This document shows, piece by piece, positions 1 to 7,898 of a stretch of 35,820 bases of DNA. The translations under genes were made by a program, and so were the position numbers. The notes under the pieces were generated by a model. It did no database searches. It was not told the DNA's origin and was given only the letters and a program-made list of their open reading frames with translations. Each line of letters opens with the position of its first letter. Position 1 is the first letter of the stretch. This stretch comes from Bacteroidales bacterium (GTDB lineage: Bacteria; Bacteroidota; Bacteroidia; Bacteroidales; UBA1556): contig JAGLCR010000013.1 in NCBI GenBank assembly GCA_023146135.1, positions 1 through 35,820 of the forward strand, read 5' to 3'.

Positions 1-1449
1 GACCGTTTTTTACCCGATAAAGCTATCGACTTAATTGATGAGGCTGCAGCCAAGCTTCGCTTGGAGATAGACTCGTTACCCGAGGAATTAGATGAGCTAG
101 AACGTAAAATACGTCAATTAGAAATTGAAAGAGAAGCTATTAAGCGAGAGCATGATACTGAAAAAGTAAAAAATCTCAGTAAAGAAATTGCCAACTTAAA
201 CGAACAGCGCAACCAGCTAAAAGCGGCCTGGATGCAAGAAAAGGAAATTATAAATCAAATAAGCCTTGAAAAAGAAAATATTGAAGAGTATAAACTTGAT
301 GCTGAACGTGCTGAACGTGATGGTGACTATGGAAAAGTTGCTGAACTGCGCTATGGAAACATCAAGCAGTCGGAAGAAAATATCATTAACTTGAAGCAAA
401 AACTAAGCAATATACAAGCAGATAAGCCTCTCATTAATGAGGAGGTAGATTCTGATGAAATAGCTGAAGTGGTTGCACGCTGGACGGGAATTCCTGTTAA
501 TAAAATGCTGCAAAGTGAACGTGAAAAACTTCTGCATCTCGAAGAAGAGCTTCATAAAAGAGTAATAGGTCAGGATGAGGCCATTAATGCTTTGGCTGAT
601 GCAATACGACGAAGTAGAGCTGGACTGCAAGATGCAAAGCGACCCATCGGGTCTTTTATTTTCTTGGGCAGTACTGGAGTAGGAAAAACTGAACTTGCTA
701 AAGCAATGGCTGACTATCTGTTCAATGACGAAAACTCAATGGTACGAATTGATATGTCTGAGTATCAAGAGAGGCATACAGTATCACGCTTAATCGGCGC
801 CCCTCCTGGATATGTGGGTTATGAAGAAGGAGGTCAATTAACCGAAGCTGTTCGACGCAAACCTTATTCTGTAATTCTGTTGGATGAGATTGAAAAAGCC
901 CATCCTGATGTTTTTAATATTCTATTGCAGGTACTTGATGATGGTAGATTGACAGACAATAAAGGTCGTATTGCAGACTTCAAAAACACCATCATTATTC
1001 TTACATCAAATATAGGCTCGCATCTTATTATGGAAAAATTAGCTAATGGTGAATCAAACGATAATCCTGATTTAGAAGAAACAGAAAAAGAAGTGTATGC
1101 TCTATTAAAAAAGAGTATTCGTCCTGAGTTCTTAAATAGAATTGACGAAACAATCATGTTTAAACCATTAAATCAATCAGAAATAAAGGATGTGGTTCGT
1201 TTGCAATTCAACAGTATTGTGAATATGCTTAAAAAAGAAAGTATTGATATGGAAATAACTGAGCAAACAATTGATAAAATATCAAAACTTGGATATGATC
1301 CTCAGTACGGAGCTAGACCCGTTAAAAGGGTAATTCAAAGACAGATTCTCAATGAATTATCAAAAATGATATTGGCTGGAAAAGTAAATAGAAAACATAA
1401 AATCATCATTGATTATGATGGTAATAAATTTCTCTTTAACAACAATTGA
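1..1449 (+). CDS. clpB: ClpB disaggregase, C-terminal part (5' end outside window)
   Basis: The reading frame is open from base 1, so this is the 3' portion of the gene; the first nucleotide-binding domain lies upstream of the window. The first visible residues (DRFLPDKAIDLIDEAAAKLR) are the family signature at the end of NBD1. They are followed by a charged coiled-coil middle domain (bases ~100-420), which in ClpB docks DnaK. NBD2 is complete: Walker A GSTGVGKTEL (bases ~664-693), pore loop GAPPGYVGYEEGG, Walker B VILLDEIEKAH, sensor ILTSN, arginine finger region RPEFLNRIDE and sensor-2 GARPVKR. The protein is an ATP-driven hexamer that pulls polypeptides out of cytosolic aggregates. Walker A has Ser where Pro is commonest, a tolerated change. 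A strong terminator follows 20 bases after the stop, so clpB ends its transcript. Heat-shock control is expected for the family, but the promoter is not visible. Confidence 0.97.
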   Translation, partial: DRFLPDKAIDLIDEAAAKLRLEIDSLPEELDELERKIRQLEIEREAIKREHDTEKVKNLSKEIANLNEQRNQLKAAWMQEKEIINQISLEKENIEEYKLDAERAERDGDYGKVAELRYGNIKQSEENIINLKQKLSNIQADKPLINEEVDSDEIAEVVARWTGIPVNKMLQSEREKLLHLEEELHKRVIGQDEAINALADAIRRSRAGLQDAKRPIGSFIFLGSTGVGKTELAKAMADYLFNDENSMVRIDMSEYQERHTVSRLIGAPPGYVGYEEGGQLTEAVRRKPYSVILLDEIEKAHPDVFNILLQVLDDGRLTDNKGRIADFKNTIIILTSNIGSHLIMEKLANGESNDNPDLEETEKEVYALLKKSIRPEFLNRIDETIMFKPLNQSEIKDVVRLQFNSIVNMLKKESIDMEITEQTIDKISKLGYDPQYGARPVKRVIQRQILNELSKMILAGKVNRKHKIIIDYDGNKFLFNNN

Positions 1450-1468
1450 TAAAAACATAAATATTTCT

Positions 1469-1502
1469 AAAAAGCAGATGTTTTTTAATGTCTGCTTTTT
1501 TT
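1469..1502 (+). terminator. Rho-independent terminator of clpB
   Basis: A perfect 10-bp stem AAAAAGCAGA (1469-1478) / TCTGCTTTTT (1491-1500) has a 12-base loop and ends in a T run. It lies directly behind clpB and just before the next gene's promoter. Confidence 0.87.
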
Positions 1503-1509
1503 ACTTTTG
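1502..1509 (+). promoter_or_regulatory. -7 box TACTTTTG upstream of DUF3078-like gene
   Basis: TACTTTTG matches the Bacteroidota -7 consensus TAnnTTTG and abuts the clpB terminator. Transcription would begin near 1515, which argues for translation from the TTG at 1531 rather than the TTG at 1507. No clear -33 TTG is seen at the usual spacing. Confidence 0.5.
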
Positions 1510-1530
1510 TCAATTAATTTAGATGAAATA

Positions 1531-2469
1531 TTGAAGTATATAATCACCATATTATTTGTTTTTATTAGCCTTAGCCTTTTTGCCCAAAAAGGCAATAAGG
1601 ACAGATATTTAACACGCGATTCCACATGGACATCCAATGGAGTATTTACTTTTAATGTAGCTCAAACCTCCTTCACTAATTGGGCTGCTGGCGGGGATAA
1701 TCAGGTAAACATCAACTCTATTCTTCATTACCGACTACGTTATTCCAAAACCAATACTTCTTGGGAAAATATTATTGAGGCTCAGTATGGCACATTATTG
1801 TTTGCAAAAATAAGAACAAAAAAAACCAACGATAAGCTCAACTTCACATCAAAGTTTAGTTACGATGCAAGCAAAAAATGGAAGTATTCTTATTATTTAA
1901 GCTTCAGGTCGCAATTTACTAAAGGCTATAAATATCCGAACGATAGTGTTGCCGTTTCAAACTTTATGGCACCAGGATATTTTATGGCAGGTATTGGGAT
2001 GGACTATTATCCGATTAAAGAGCTATCGATTCTTATTTCACCTATAACATATAAGGTAACCGTGGTTAATGATGATAACTTAGCAGCGGATGGAAATTTT
2101 GGTGTAAAAAAAGCAATTCTAGATACAGCAGGAAATGTCATTGTTGCTCCCAATCATTTTTTAAGTGAACCCGGTGCTTACATAAAACTGTTTTACCAAA
2201 AAGAATTTGACTCAGGGCTGAATATTAGCTCTAGAATAGGTTTTTTCTCTTCATTCGCGGGTAAGCCTGAAAACATTGATATCAATTGGAACACCTTTAT
2301 CTCATATCGCATTTCTCGTAGATTTATTATCACATTCAGTTTGGATGTAGTTTACGACGATGATGCAATAATAAAGGAGGACACCAATGGGGATGGAATA
2401 AAGGAAGAAGTTGGCCCACGCACACAGGTTAAACAAGTTGCTGGTATTGGACTTTCTTTGAGTTTATAA
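1531..2469 (+). CDS. DUF3078 domain-containing probable outer-membrane protein
   Basis: This is a secreted protein of 312 residues if translation starts at TTG 1531; the frame can be extended to TTG 1507. I chose 1531 because it gives a classic signal peptide (MKYIITILFVFISLSLFA, then QKG) and because a -7 box occupies 1502-1509. No ATG is available in frame; the nearby ATG at 1523 is out of frame and stops after three codons. The mature part starts with the motif TSFTNWAAGGDNQVN and alternates polar and aromatic strands. This resembles the DUF3078 family of Bacteroidota, which is predicted to be an outer-membrane beta-barrel and has no established biochemical role. An acidic, calcium-loop-like stretch, DTNGDGIKEE, lies near the C-terminus, and the last strand GIGLSLSL suits a barrel end. 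Family call from recognition of the motifs, not from a search. Confidence 0.85.
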   Translation: MKYIITILFVFISLSLFAQKGNKDRYLTRDSTWTSNGVFTFNVAQTSFTNWAAGGDNQVNINSILHYRLRYSKTNTSWENIIEAQYGTLLFAKIRTKKTNDKLNFTSKFSYDASKKWKYSYYLSFRSQFTKGYKYPNDSVAVSNFMAPGYFMAGIGMDYYPIKELSILISPITYKVTVVNDDNLAADGNFGVKKAILDTAGNVIVAPNHFLSEPGAYIKLFYQKEFDSGLNISSRIGFFSSFAGKPENIDINWNTFISYRISRRFIITFSLDVVYDDDAIIKEDTNGDGIKEEVGPRTQVKQVAGIGLSLSL

Positions 2470-2496
2470 CGTTTCTAGCAAATTTCTTCTTGCCCT

Positions 2497-2534
2497 AAAA
2501 AGAAAAACCCGAACTGATAAAATCAGAACGGGTT
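2497..2534 (-). terminator. Terminator for minus-strand unit (and possibly the lipoprotein gene)
   Basis: Arms AACCCGAACTGAT (2506-2518) and ATCAGAACGGGTT (2522-2534) pair with one AA/AA internal mismatch and a 3-base loop. Read on the minus strand the hairpin is followed by TTTTTCTTTTT (2507-2497), a good U tract. On the plus strand the 3' side is not U-rich, so orientation favours minus. It may also stop plus-strand transcripts weakly after the DUF3078 gene. Confidence 0.7.
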
Positions 2535-2563
2535 ATCTTAATCTATAAACCACACAAAACACA

Positions 2564-2686
2564 TTATATTAAAATCCATATCAACACAAACATGGACACA
2601 AACACAAACAAATTTGCTAATTCTAATAAATCATTTACTAGAACTATATGAACTAAAGGAATGAGAATATATTCTAATAAAATCAT
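2564..2686 (-). CDS. Possible 40-residue hydrophobic peptide
   Basis: An ATG at 2686 opens a 40-codon frame ending in TAA. The peptide begins MILLEYILIPLVHIVLVN and ends with a hydrophobic run (LFVFVSMFVLIWILI) that could span a membrane. GAGGAG sits directly against the ATG, closer than a normal Shine-Dalgarno; Bacteroidota do not depend strongly on one. The start would lie about a dozen bases after the predicted transcription start. Against it: a U-rich transcript read in almost any frame gives hydrophobic residues, so coincidence is quite possible. I do not recognise the sequence. Confidence 0.3.
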   Translation of the reverse strand: MILLEYILIPLVHIVLVNDLLELANLFVFVSMFVLIWILI

Positions 2687-2703
2687 CTCCTCTAAAGCGG
2701 CTG

Positions 2704-2733
2704 CAAAGATATTAATTATTTTATATCACACAA
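2704..2733 (-). promoter_or_regulatory. Bacteroidota promoter (TTG-N19-TATCTTTG), minus strand
   Basis: The plus strand reads CAAAGATA at 2704-2711 and CAA at 2731-2733, i.e. TATCTTTG and TTG on the minus strand with a 19-base spacer, matching the usual -7/-33 arrangement. The box continues as TATCTTTGCAG, the same extended form found upstream of secDF here. No known gene follows within 200 bases. Confidence 0.65.
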
Positions 2734-2842
2734 GTTTTTTATGCTTTTATTTATTTATTTATTGTATGCATGTGTTATGATATGATATACTGTATTATAC
2801 AGTATTTTATTACTTAATATAACATGATATATTGAAGTTATT

Positions 2843-3259
2843 CTAGCTTCTCACTTTCATTTCTACTAGAAAAAAGTACTCGTTTTGAGTAATTGAATCA
2901 TATTTTTCAATAATAATCTTATAGTCTTCTAAACGATAAGATGTTTCTTCAGACGGCAGCATAATCCATTCTGCAGAGGAATTTCCATGGAATTCAGGCT
3001 TGAGGTACACATTTATATAATCGTACTTCACCTCTTTACAATAGCATTTGACAGGTAAGCATACTTCATAATGATTATCCATTTGGTGCCAATCTGCTTT
3101 TTGAATCACCAATGATTCGGTCTTTGTATCTGATGACACACAATAGGTTATTGGATATTCATTAACTTTTTCACAGGACGATATCAACATCAATCCTAAA
3201 ACAGAGACTATAACTAAAGCTCTGTATTTTACCGACTTTAATTGTTTTAATATTTTCAT
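2843..3259 (-). CDS. Hypothetical lipoprotein (138 aa)
   Basis: The N-terminus has basic residues, a hydrophobic stretch and a lipobox LISSC (Cys29), so the protein should be exported and lipid-anchored after signal peptidase II cleavage. The mature part of about 110 residues contains four further cysteines (in CVSSD, EVCLPVKCYC) and alternating strands, which suggests a small beta-sandwich, possibly with disulfides. No catalytic motif is visible and I do not recognise a family. The gene stands alone on the minus strand between two plus-strand units; no clear TAnnTTTG box lies in the 294 bases upstream. Its mRNA probably runs through to the terminator at 2534-2497. Confidence 0.65.
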   Translation of the reverse strand: MKILKQLKSVKYRALVIVSVLGLMLISSCEKVNEYPITYCVSSDTKTESLVIQKADWHQMDNHYEVCLPVKCYCKEVKYDYINVYLKPEFHGNSSAEWIMLPSEETSYRLEDYKIIIEKYDSITQNEYFFLVEMKVRS

Positions 3260-3520
3260 AACAAATAGGTTTTTATGTTGGTTAATACATATACGACGCC
3301 TATGGATACAAATTGTTACTCTAATAACACGCTAAGTCATATTTCTTTTGAGTACATTATCTATATGTGTAAAACAGACTTTTCAAAGAGCAAAAATTGT
3401 AGAAACCTTAAGATACGACAAAATGAAGTGTAAGTCAAGTAATAAGACAAGGGAACTTCTAATAAAATGGTGAGTGATTATTGGCCATTATTTTGAATAA
3501 AATTCAAACATAATATTTCT

Positions 3521-3528
3521 TAAATTTG
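3521..3528 (+). promoter_or_regulatory. -7 box TAAATTTG upstream of pepE
   Basis: TAAATTTG fits TAnnTTTG and lies 25 bases before the pepE start. The nearest TTTG upstream (3492-3495) is spaced 25 bases away, a little long, so only the -7 box is well supported. The rest of the 3260-3520 gap shows no gene or clear structure. Confidence 0.5.
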
Positions 3529-3553
3529 CCTTTCACATTAAAACATAAAAAAC

Positions 3554-4282
3554 ATGTCAAGACTACTCTTAATTAGTAATTCAACCATGGCTGGAGAGGC
3601 CTACTTAGGTTGGCCGCAACAATACATAAAAGATTTTCTTAAAACAGAAGTGAAACGCGTTTTATTTATCCCTTACGCTGGTGTAAACCTTTCCGATAAA
3701 GGTTTAAAAGCTTCGTGGGATACTTACGAGAAACGTGTAGCCGATGTATATAAAGCTTTGGGTTATGAGATTTATTCCATACACAACGAGGCCGACCCAA
3801 TAAAGGCCGTAGAGGAGGCTGAATCAATTGCCGTTGGTGGAGGCAATACTTTTTATCTTGTAAAGATGTTACATGATACTGGCATTATCCCTGCTATTAA
3901 AAAACGCGTAGGTGAAGGAATGCCATATATGGGCTGGAGCGCTGGTTCAAATTCAGCATGCCCATCATTACGTACTACCAATGACATGCCTATAGTTGAG
4001 CCCGCTAGTTTCGATTGTGTAGGTTTAATTCCTTTCCAAATTAACCCACATTACTTAGATGCCCATCCCGATGGACATGGTGGCGAAACTCGCGAACAGC
4101 GTTTGGAAGAATTCATGGCTGTAAATTCAGATATGTACATTGTGGGATTGCGTGAAGCGTGTCTATTACAAATGGAGGGTGAAAAGTTAGAATTGAAAGG
4201 TGCTCATAGCATGCGAATCTTCAAAAATGGACAGGAAACATATGAAGTGAATCCTGGTGATGACTTGAGCTTTTTATTATAA
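3554..4282 (+). CDS. pepE: Dipeptidase E (alpha-aspartyl dipeptidase, peptidase S51)
   Basis: This is a cytosolic serine dipeptidase that cleaves N-terminal aspartate dipeptides (Asp-X). The 242-residue length is close to the family norm of about 230-240. The nucleophile elbow GWSAGSN places Ser129; the family's other catalytic residues are visible as Asp144 in TTNDMP and His166 in NPHYLDAHPD. The sequence AVGGGNTFYL (residues 93-102) is the conserved strand and helix start of the class I glutamine-amidotransferase-like fold. There is no signal peptide. The start ATG follows an A-rich leader and a -7 box. An M13 peptidase begins 21 bases after the stop, so the two probably form one operon for peptide breakdown. 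Confidence 0.95.
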   Translation: MSRLLLISNSTMAGEAYLGWPQQYIKDFLKTEVKRVLFIPYAGVNLSDKGLKASWDTYEKRVADVYKALGYEIYSIHNEADPIKAVEEAESIAVGGGNTFYLVKMLHDTGIIPAIKKRVGEGMPYMGWSAGSNSACPSLRTTNDMPIVEPASFDCVGLIPFQINPHYLDAHPDGHGGETREQRLEEFMAVNSDMYIVGLREACLLQMEGEKLELKGAHSMRIFKNGQETYEVNPGDDLSFLL

Positions 4283-4303
4283 ATAAACTTAATTTTTATA
4301 CTA

Positions 4304-6373
4304 ATGAAATACAAATTTATGATTGCAGCTGCAGTAATGGGGATTAGCCTTGCAGCATGTGACAACATTGAAAATAATGTTGAAAAAACAGATGATATAA
4401 TGACTGAGCCTATTGAAAAAGGAATTGAACTATCAAACCTTGATACTACTACTAAAGCTGGAGACAACTTTTTTCAATATTCAAACGGAGGTTGGCTTGA
4501 TGCCAATCCTATTCCTGATGAGTATAGTCGTTATGGTGCCTTTGCCATATTAGGTAAGAAAAATCAGAAAGAGATTAAATCGATTATCGAAGATTTGTCC
4601 TCACTTGACAAAGTAGAAAAAGGGAGCCCTGAACAACAAATTCGTGATTTCTATAATGCTGGAATGGATACAAGTCGTATTGAGGAATTGGGTTATGAGC
4701 CATTAAAGGAAAGGCTGAATGAGATATCAAATATATCATCGGTGCAAGATGTTATTGATATGCAAGCAAAACTAAATATGGAAGGCACCTACCCTATTTT
4801 TGCAATTTTCAGCTCGCAAGACGATAAAAATAGTACAAATGTAATTGCTAACATGGTGCAAGCAGGTTTAGGATTGCCCGATCGCGATTATTATACTAAC
4901 GATGATGAACGTTCTAAGTCTATTCGTACTGCCTATGTAGCACATTGCGAAAAGATGTTTCAACTAATAGGAAATAGTCCAGAGATAGCTTCGCAAAAAG
5001 CAACAGTAGTGATGAATATTGAAAGCCAATTGGCTAATGCTTCTATGACCATGCTCGAACGACGCGACCCTAATGCTACTTACAATATTTACGATCGTGA
5101 AAAACTAAAGGCACTATTTGGAGCCTATGATATTGACAAGTATCTAGCTGATTTACAGATTAATGATATAAAAACCGTTAATGTGCGTCAACCAAAATTC
5201 TTCGAGAATATTGGAGTTATGATGAGTAATACCTCTGTTGATGATTGGAAAACATACTTAGAATGGAACTTAGTTAACTCAAATGCAAGTGCCCTAAGTA
5301 GTGATTTTGTAAATCAAAATTTCGCATTCTATAGCACTACCCTTTCTGGAGTTGATGTAATGCGCCCAAGATGGAAGCGTATTATTTCTTCTACAAATGG
5401 TAATCTAGGCGACCCTGTAGGAAAAATGTATGTAGAACGTTATTTTCCAGCTGAATCGAAAAAACGCATGATGGAGCTTGTTGGTAACTTACGTATTGCT
5501 CTTAAAGAGAGTATCGCAAATCTAGATTGGATGAGCGAAGAAACAAAACTAAAAGCAGAAGACAAACTTGCTTCTATCAATGTTAAAATTGGGTATCCTG
5601 ATAAATGGATTGATTATTCAAGTGTGGATATTACTGCAAACAATTATATGCAAAATTTATGGAACACAAGCACCTTCTCTTATAAGCGCAATCTGAATAA
5701 AATTGGTAAGCCTGTAGATCGTGACGAATGGGGAATGACTCCTCAAACAGTTAATGCATATTATAGTCCAAATATGAATGAGATTGTATTCCCTGCGGCT
5801 ATACTTCAACCTCCTTTCTTCAGCATGGATGCTGATGATGCTGTGAACTATGGTGCTATCGGTGTGGTTATTGGTCATGAAATGACACATGGTTTTGATG
5901 ATCAAGGACGTTTATACGACAAAGATGGAAACCTTAATGATTGGTGGAATGATCAAGATGCTGAGAAGTTCAAGGCAAAGACTAAAATACTTGTTGACCA
6001 GTATAATAATTTTGCAATTCTTGATTCTTTACATGTTGATGGAGATTTAACATTAGGGGAAAACATTGCAGATAATGGTGGTCTTTTTATTGCATATACC
6101 GCTTTACTTAAATCATATGAAAAGAATGGTAAACCTGAAGATATTGATGGATTAAACTTTAATCAACGATACTGCATATCCTATGCACAACTTTGGCGTC
6201 AACATATTCGCCCAAAAGCACTTATTCGTAATTTACAAGAAGATGTTCATTCACCTGGCCTTGCTCGAGTAAATGCAGGAATTGCTAATACTCCTTGGTG
6301 GTACGAGGCATTTAATGTTCAGGAAGGTGATGCTAACTATATTGCACCTGAAAACCGTGCTAAGATATGGTAA
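4304..6373 (+). CDS. M13 family zinc metallopeptidase, lipoprotein (PepO-like)
   Basis: This is a neprilysin/PepO-type endopeptidase of 689 residues, in the usual family size range. The N-terminus has a lipobox SLAAC (Cys19), so it is a lipid-anchored envelope protein. The zinc site is the motif HEMTH (His525, Glu526, His529) with the third ligand in ENIADNGG (Glu586) and Asp590 supporting the site. The substrate-binding motif NAYYSPNMNEIVFP precedes it, and the C-terminal half carries RVN and ends in Trp; the more usual ending CxxW lacks its Cys here. Family enzymes cut small peptides; this one likely trims imported or secreted peptides in the periplasm, feeding cytosolic PepE encoded 21 bases upstream. 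A strong terminator closes the pair. Confidence 0.95.
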   Translation: MKYKFMIAAAVMGISLAACDNIENNVEKTDDIMTEPIEKGIELSNLDTTTKAGDNFFQYSNGGWLDANPIPDEYSRYGAFAILGKKNQKEIKSIIEDLSSLDKVEKGSPEQQIRDFYNAGMDTSRIEELGYEPLKERLNEISNISSVQDVIDMQAKLNMEGTYPIFAIFSSQDDKNSTNVIANMVQAGLGLPDRDYYTNDDERSKSIRTAYVAHCEKMFQLIGNSPEIASQKATVVMNIESQLANASMTMLERRDPNATYNIYDREKLKALFGAYDIDKYLADLQINDIKTVNVRQPKFFENIGVMMSNTSVDDWKTYLEWNLVNSNASALSSDFVNQNFAFYSTTLSGVDVMRPRWKRIISSTNGNLGDPVGKMYVERYFPAESKKRMMELVGNLRIALKESIANLDWMSEETKLKAEDKLASINVKIGYPDKWIDYSSVDITANNYMQNLWNTSTFSYKRNLNKIGKPVDRDEWGMTPQTVNAYYSPNMNEIVFPAAILQPPFFSMDADDAVNYGAIGVVIGHEMTHGFDDQGRLYDKDGNLNDWWNDQDAEKFKAKTKILVDQYNNFAILDSLHVDGDLTLGENIADNGGLFIAYTALLKSYEKNGKPEDIDGLNFNQRYCISYAQLWRQHIRPKALIRNLQEDVHSPGLARVNAGIANTPWWYEAFNVQEGDANYIAPENRAKIW

Positions 6374-6397
6374 TAAAAGAATGATTGATTACTAAAC

Positions 6398-6433
6398 AAA
6401 AAGCACCAATTCAGATGAATTGGTGCTTTTTTT
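6398..6433 (+). terminator. Terminator of the pepE-M13 unit
   Basis: GCACCAATTC / GAATTGGTGC arms with a tight loop, flanked by an A run on the left and seven Ts on the right. It lies 25 bases after the M13 peptidase stop. Confidence 0.92.
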
Positions 6434-6632
6434 ATGTGGACGATTTATTGAAAAATCAATAGTTTTTAAGCTGTATTCTGTTGACAGTAAACAAAAATAA
6501 GATTCAATAAATAACTACAAGAAAGAAATTACAAGATGCAAAAAATCCAACAACTTTGCTATGTTAACTACTCTATGCCATATCTTCAATACGTAAAAAA
6601 GGTCAATAATAGAAAAATGGGATTCGCGAAGT

Positions 6633-6672
6633 TAAACTCTCTGTTATGCTAAGCTAGTTAACATTACAATTA
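6633..6672. repeat. Two-block short repeat, copy 1
   Basis: Block A TAAACTCTCTGTTA (6633-6646) and block B CTAGTTAACATTA (6654-6666) followed by CAATTA recur in the same order and orientation at 14094-14144. Here the blocks are 7 bases apart. Block B overlaps the stop codon and last codons of the LPP20-like gene. Function unknown. Confidence 0.65.
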
Positions 6673-7898
6673 GTACCACAATTTGGTGGAAACCAACCAC
6701 TATCACTCTCTTTTACCCAAGACTTTTTGCCAGTCTTCAGATTTACTGTTAATACACCTGTAATTGAATATGAAAACCCTGTAACTGAACCTTGCCACCT
6801 AACAACCATTTTGATAATAATCATATCCTTTTTGTTATTGTAGTGTGTGTATGGATTACCATAATAATCATGCCCCCAATTCACCGATGTTGATAGATTA
6901 TTACCTCCAGATCCAGAGCAACAACTCATTAATTTTGAACCTACATAATCTGCGTATAACTTCACTTCTTCATGATCTAACACCTCAGAGTCATAAACTG
7001 TATATAGTGACTTATGAAATTCAATGTCTGGTAATTTAGAAAGGAGACCTTTTAGTTCTTTATCGGAATACGTCTCCTTCTTATACAAGTAAATAGCTTG
7101 AAATTGAATTTTATCACTTGACATAGCGGAACCCGTTAGCCTAAGGTGTGCGACACCATCTCTGGTCAAAATATTCTTACTCCATCTTCGACTTCTTTTA
7201 TACTTATAATCAAAATTAGACACAGCTTTACCATGATATTTTATTAGTAACACAACATTTCTGCTATCAAAAGTCTTTAAATCCTTTACAAAATCGAACG
7301 TAATACCTTCAAACACCTCATTTATCTTTACAGGAAGCCACAAAGCTAATTTCTGTTCATGCTCATTTTGGTCAATAATAGTTAAATTACCTCCCTCTGG
7401 ATGACTTTGTAACAATATCAATGCCCAATAATAATATCTTAGCGCGTCTGAAACCTTATTTTCTATTAAATAATTTTCTGCATTATTAATATAATGCCGT
7501 ATCTTATGTTCTCTCTCATCAAAGATTCTTTTTATTTCTGCCCTTTCAATATATCGAAAAACCGTGATTAAGCCCTTATTCTCCACAATAATTCTATTTG
7601 TATTTTTAAGAGTAGCATTAGAATAGCTATTAATTGTAGAATTGTAAACCTCTTTATATCTAATTCGGCTATTCTTAATTGTTTCTTTCTTCAGTAAACT
7701 AAACTTACTATTTACCGTAGTCGAAATTTGTGAAATCAGCTCCGCCATTGCATTTTGATCAGCTATTTTCTTTCGATCAGAAGTTGCTTCACCCCAAATA
7801 TATTTATTAGGCATTGCTTTTATAGAATCAATTTTTTGAGCATATATCTCAATTGATAGGGAAATAATAAAGACAAACAAACTAAAAACCTTCTTCAT
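6654..7898 (-). CDS. LPP20-like secreted protein of unknown function (414 aa)
   Basis: A typical Sec signal peptide (cleavage near IEIYA|Q, residue 20) leads into a segment with the pattern of the LPP20/FlgT-like fold: YIWGEATS followed by ADQNAMAELISQIS and TVNSKF (residues ~33-66). Such domains occur in several Gram-negative envelope proteins, including Helicobacter LPP20, and have no single enzymatic role. After a helical region, residues ~140-165 (YLIENKVSDALRYYYWALIL) look like one TPR-type repeat. The C-terminal part is beta-rich with a Ser-Cys-Cys motif (MSCCSGSGG) and two more cysteines near the end (NCGTNCNVN). No catalytic residues are recognisable. The gene is isolated; the stop overlaps a short repeat element. 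Confidence 0.8.
   Translation of the reverse strand: MKKVFSLFVFIISLSIEIYAQKIDSIKAMPNKYIWGEATSDRKKIADQNAMAELISQISTTVNSKFSLLKKETIKNSRIRYKEVYNSTINSYSNATLKNTNRIIVENKGLITVFRYIERAEIKRIFDEREHKIRHYINNAENYLIENKVSDALRYYYWALILLQSHPEGGNLTIIDQNEHEQKLALWLPVKINEVFEGITFDFVKDLKTFDSRNVVLLIKYHGKAVSNFDYKYKRSRRWSKNILTRDGVAHLRLTGSAMSSDKIQFQAIYLYKKETYSDKELKGLLSKLPDIEFHKSLYTVYDSEVLDHEEVKLYADYVGSKLMSCCSGSGGNNLSTSVNWGHDYYGNPYTHYNNKKDMIIIKMVVRWQGSVTGFSYSITGVLTVNLKTGKKSWVKESDSGWFPPNCGTNCNVN

Larger units (their letters stand above)
2497..2698 (-). ncRNA. Candidate small transcript (~200 nt), sRNA or peptide mRNA
   Basis: A consensus-like promoter (TTG at 2733-2731, 19-base spacer, TATCTTTG at 2711-2704, minus strand) and a hairpin/U-tract terminator (2534-2497) bound about 200 nt that contain no annotated gene. 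The transcript is rich in G and U in its 3' half (bases ~2610-2545) and contains small self-complementary pieces such as GAATATATTC and TCCAT...ATGGA. I did not find a long rod-like fold that would mark it as 6S RNA, although the length is right. It also contains a 40-codon reading frame (separate entry). It is downstream of, and co-directional with, the lipoprotein gene, so an alternative is that the lipoprotein mRNA simply ends at the same terminator. Confidence 0.5.

Noticed and set aside
2497-2698. 6S RNA assignment for the orphan transcript
   Set aside because: Length fits, but I could not find the long paired rod with a central bubble; left as an unassigned small transcript.
6536-6652. 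A 38-codon plus-strand frame (MQKIQQLCYVNYS...) ahead of the two-block repeat
   Set aside because: It has no promoter or clear ribosome site, its end lies within the repeat element, and the matching frame at the other repeat copy is interrupted by stops. Probably a chance frame.
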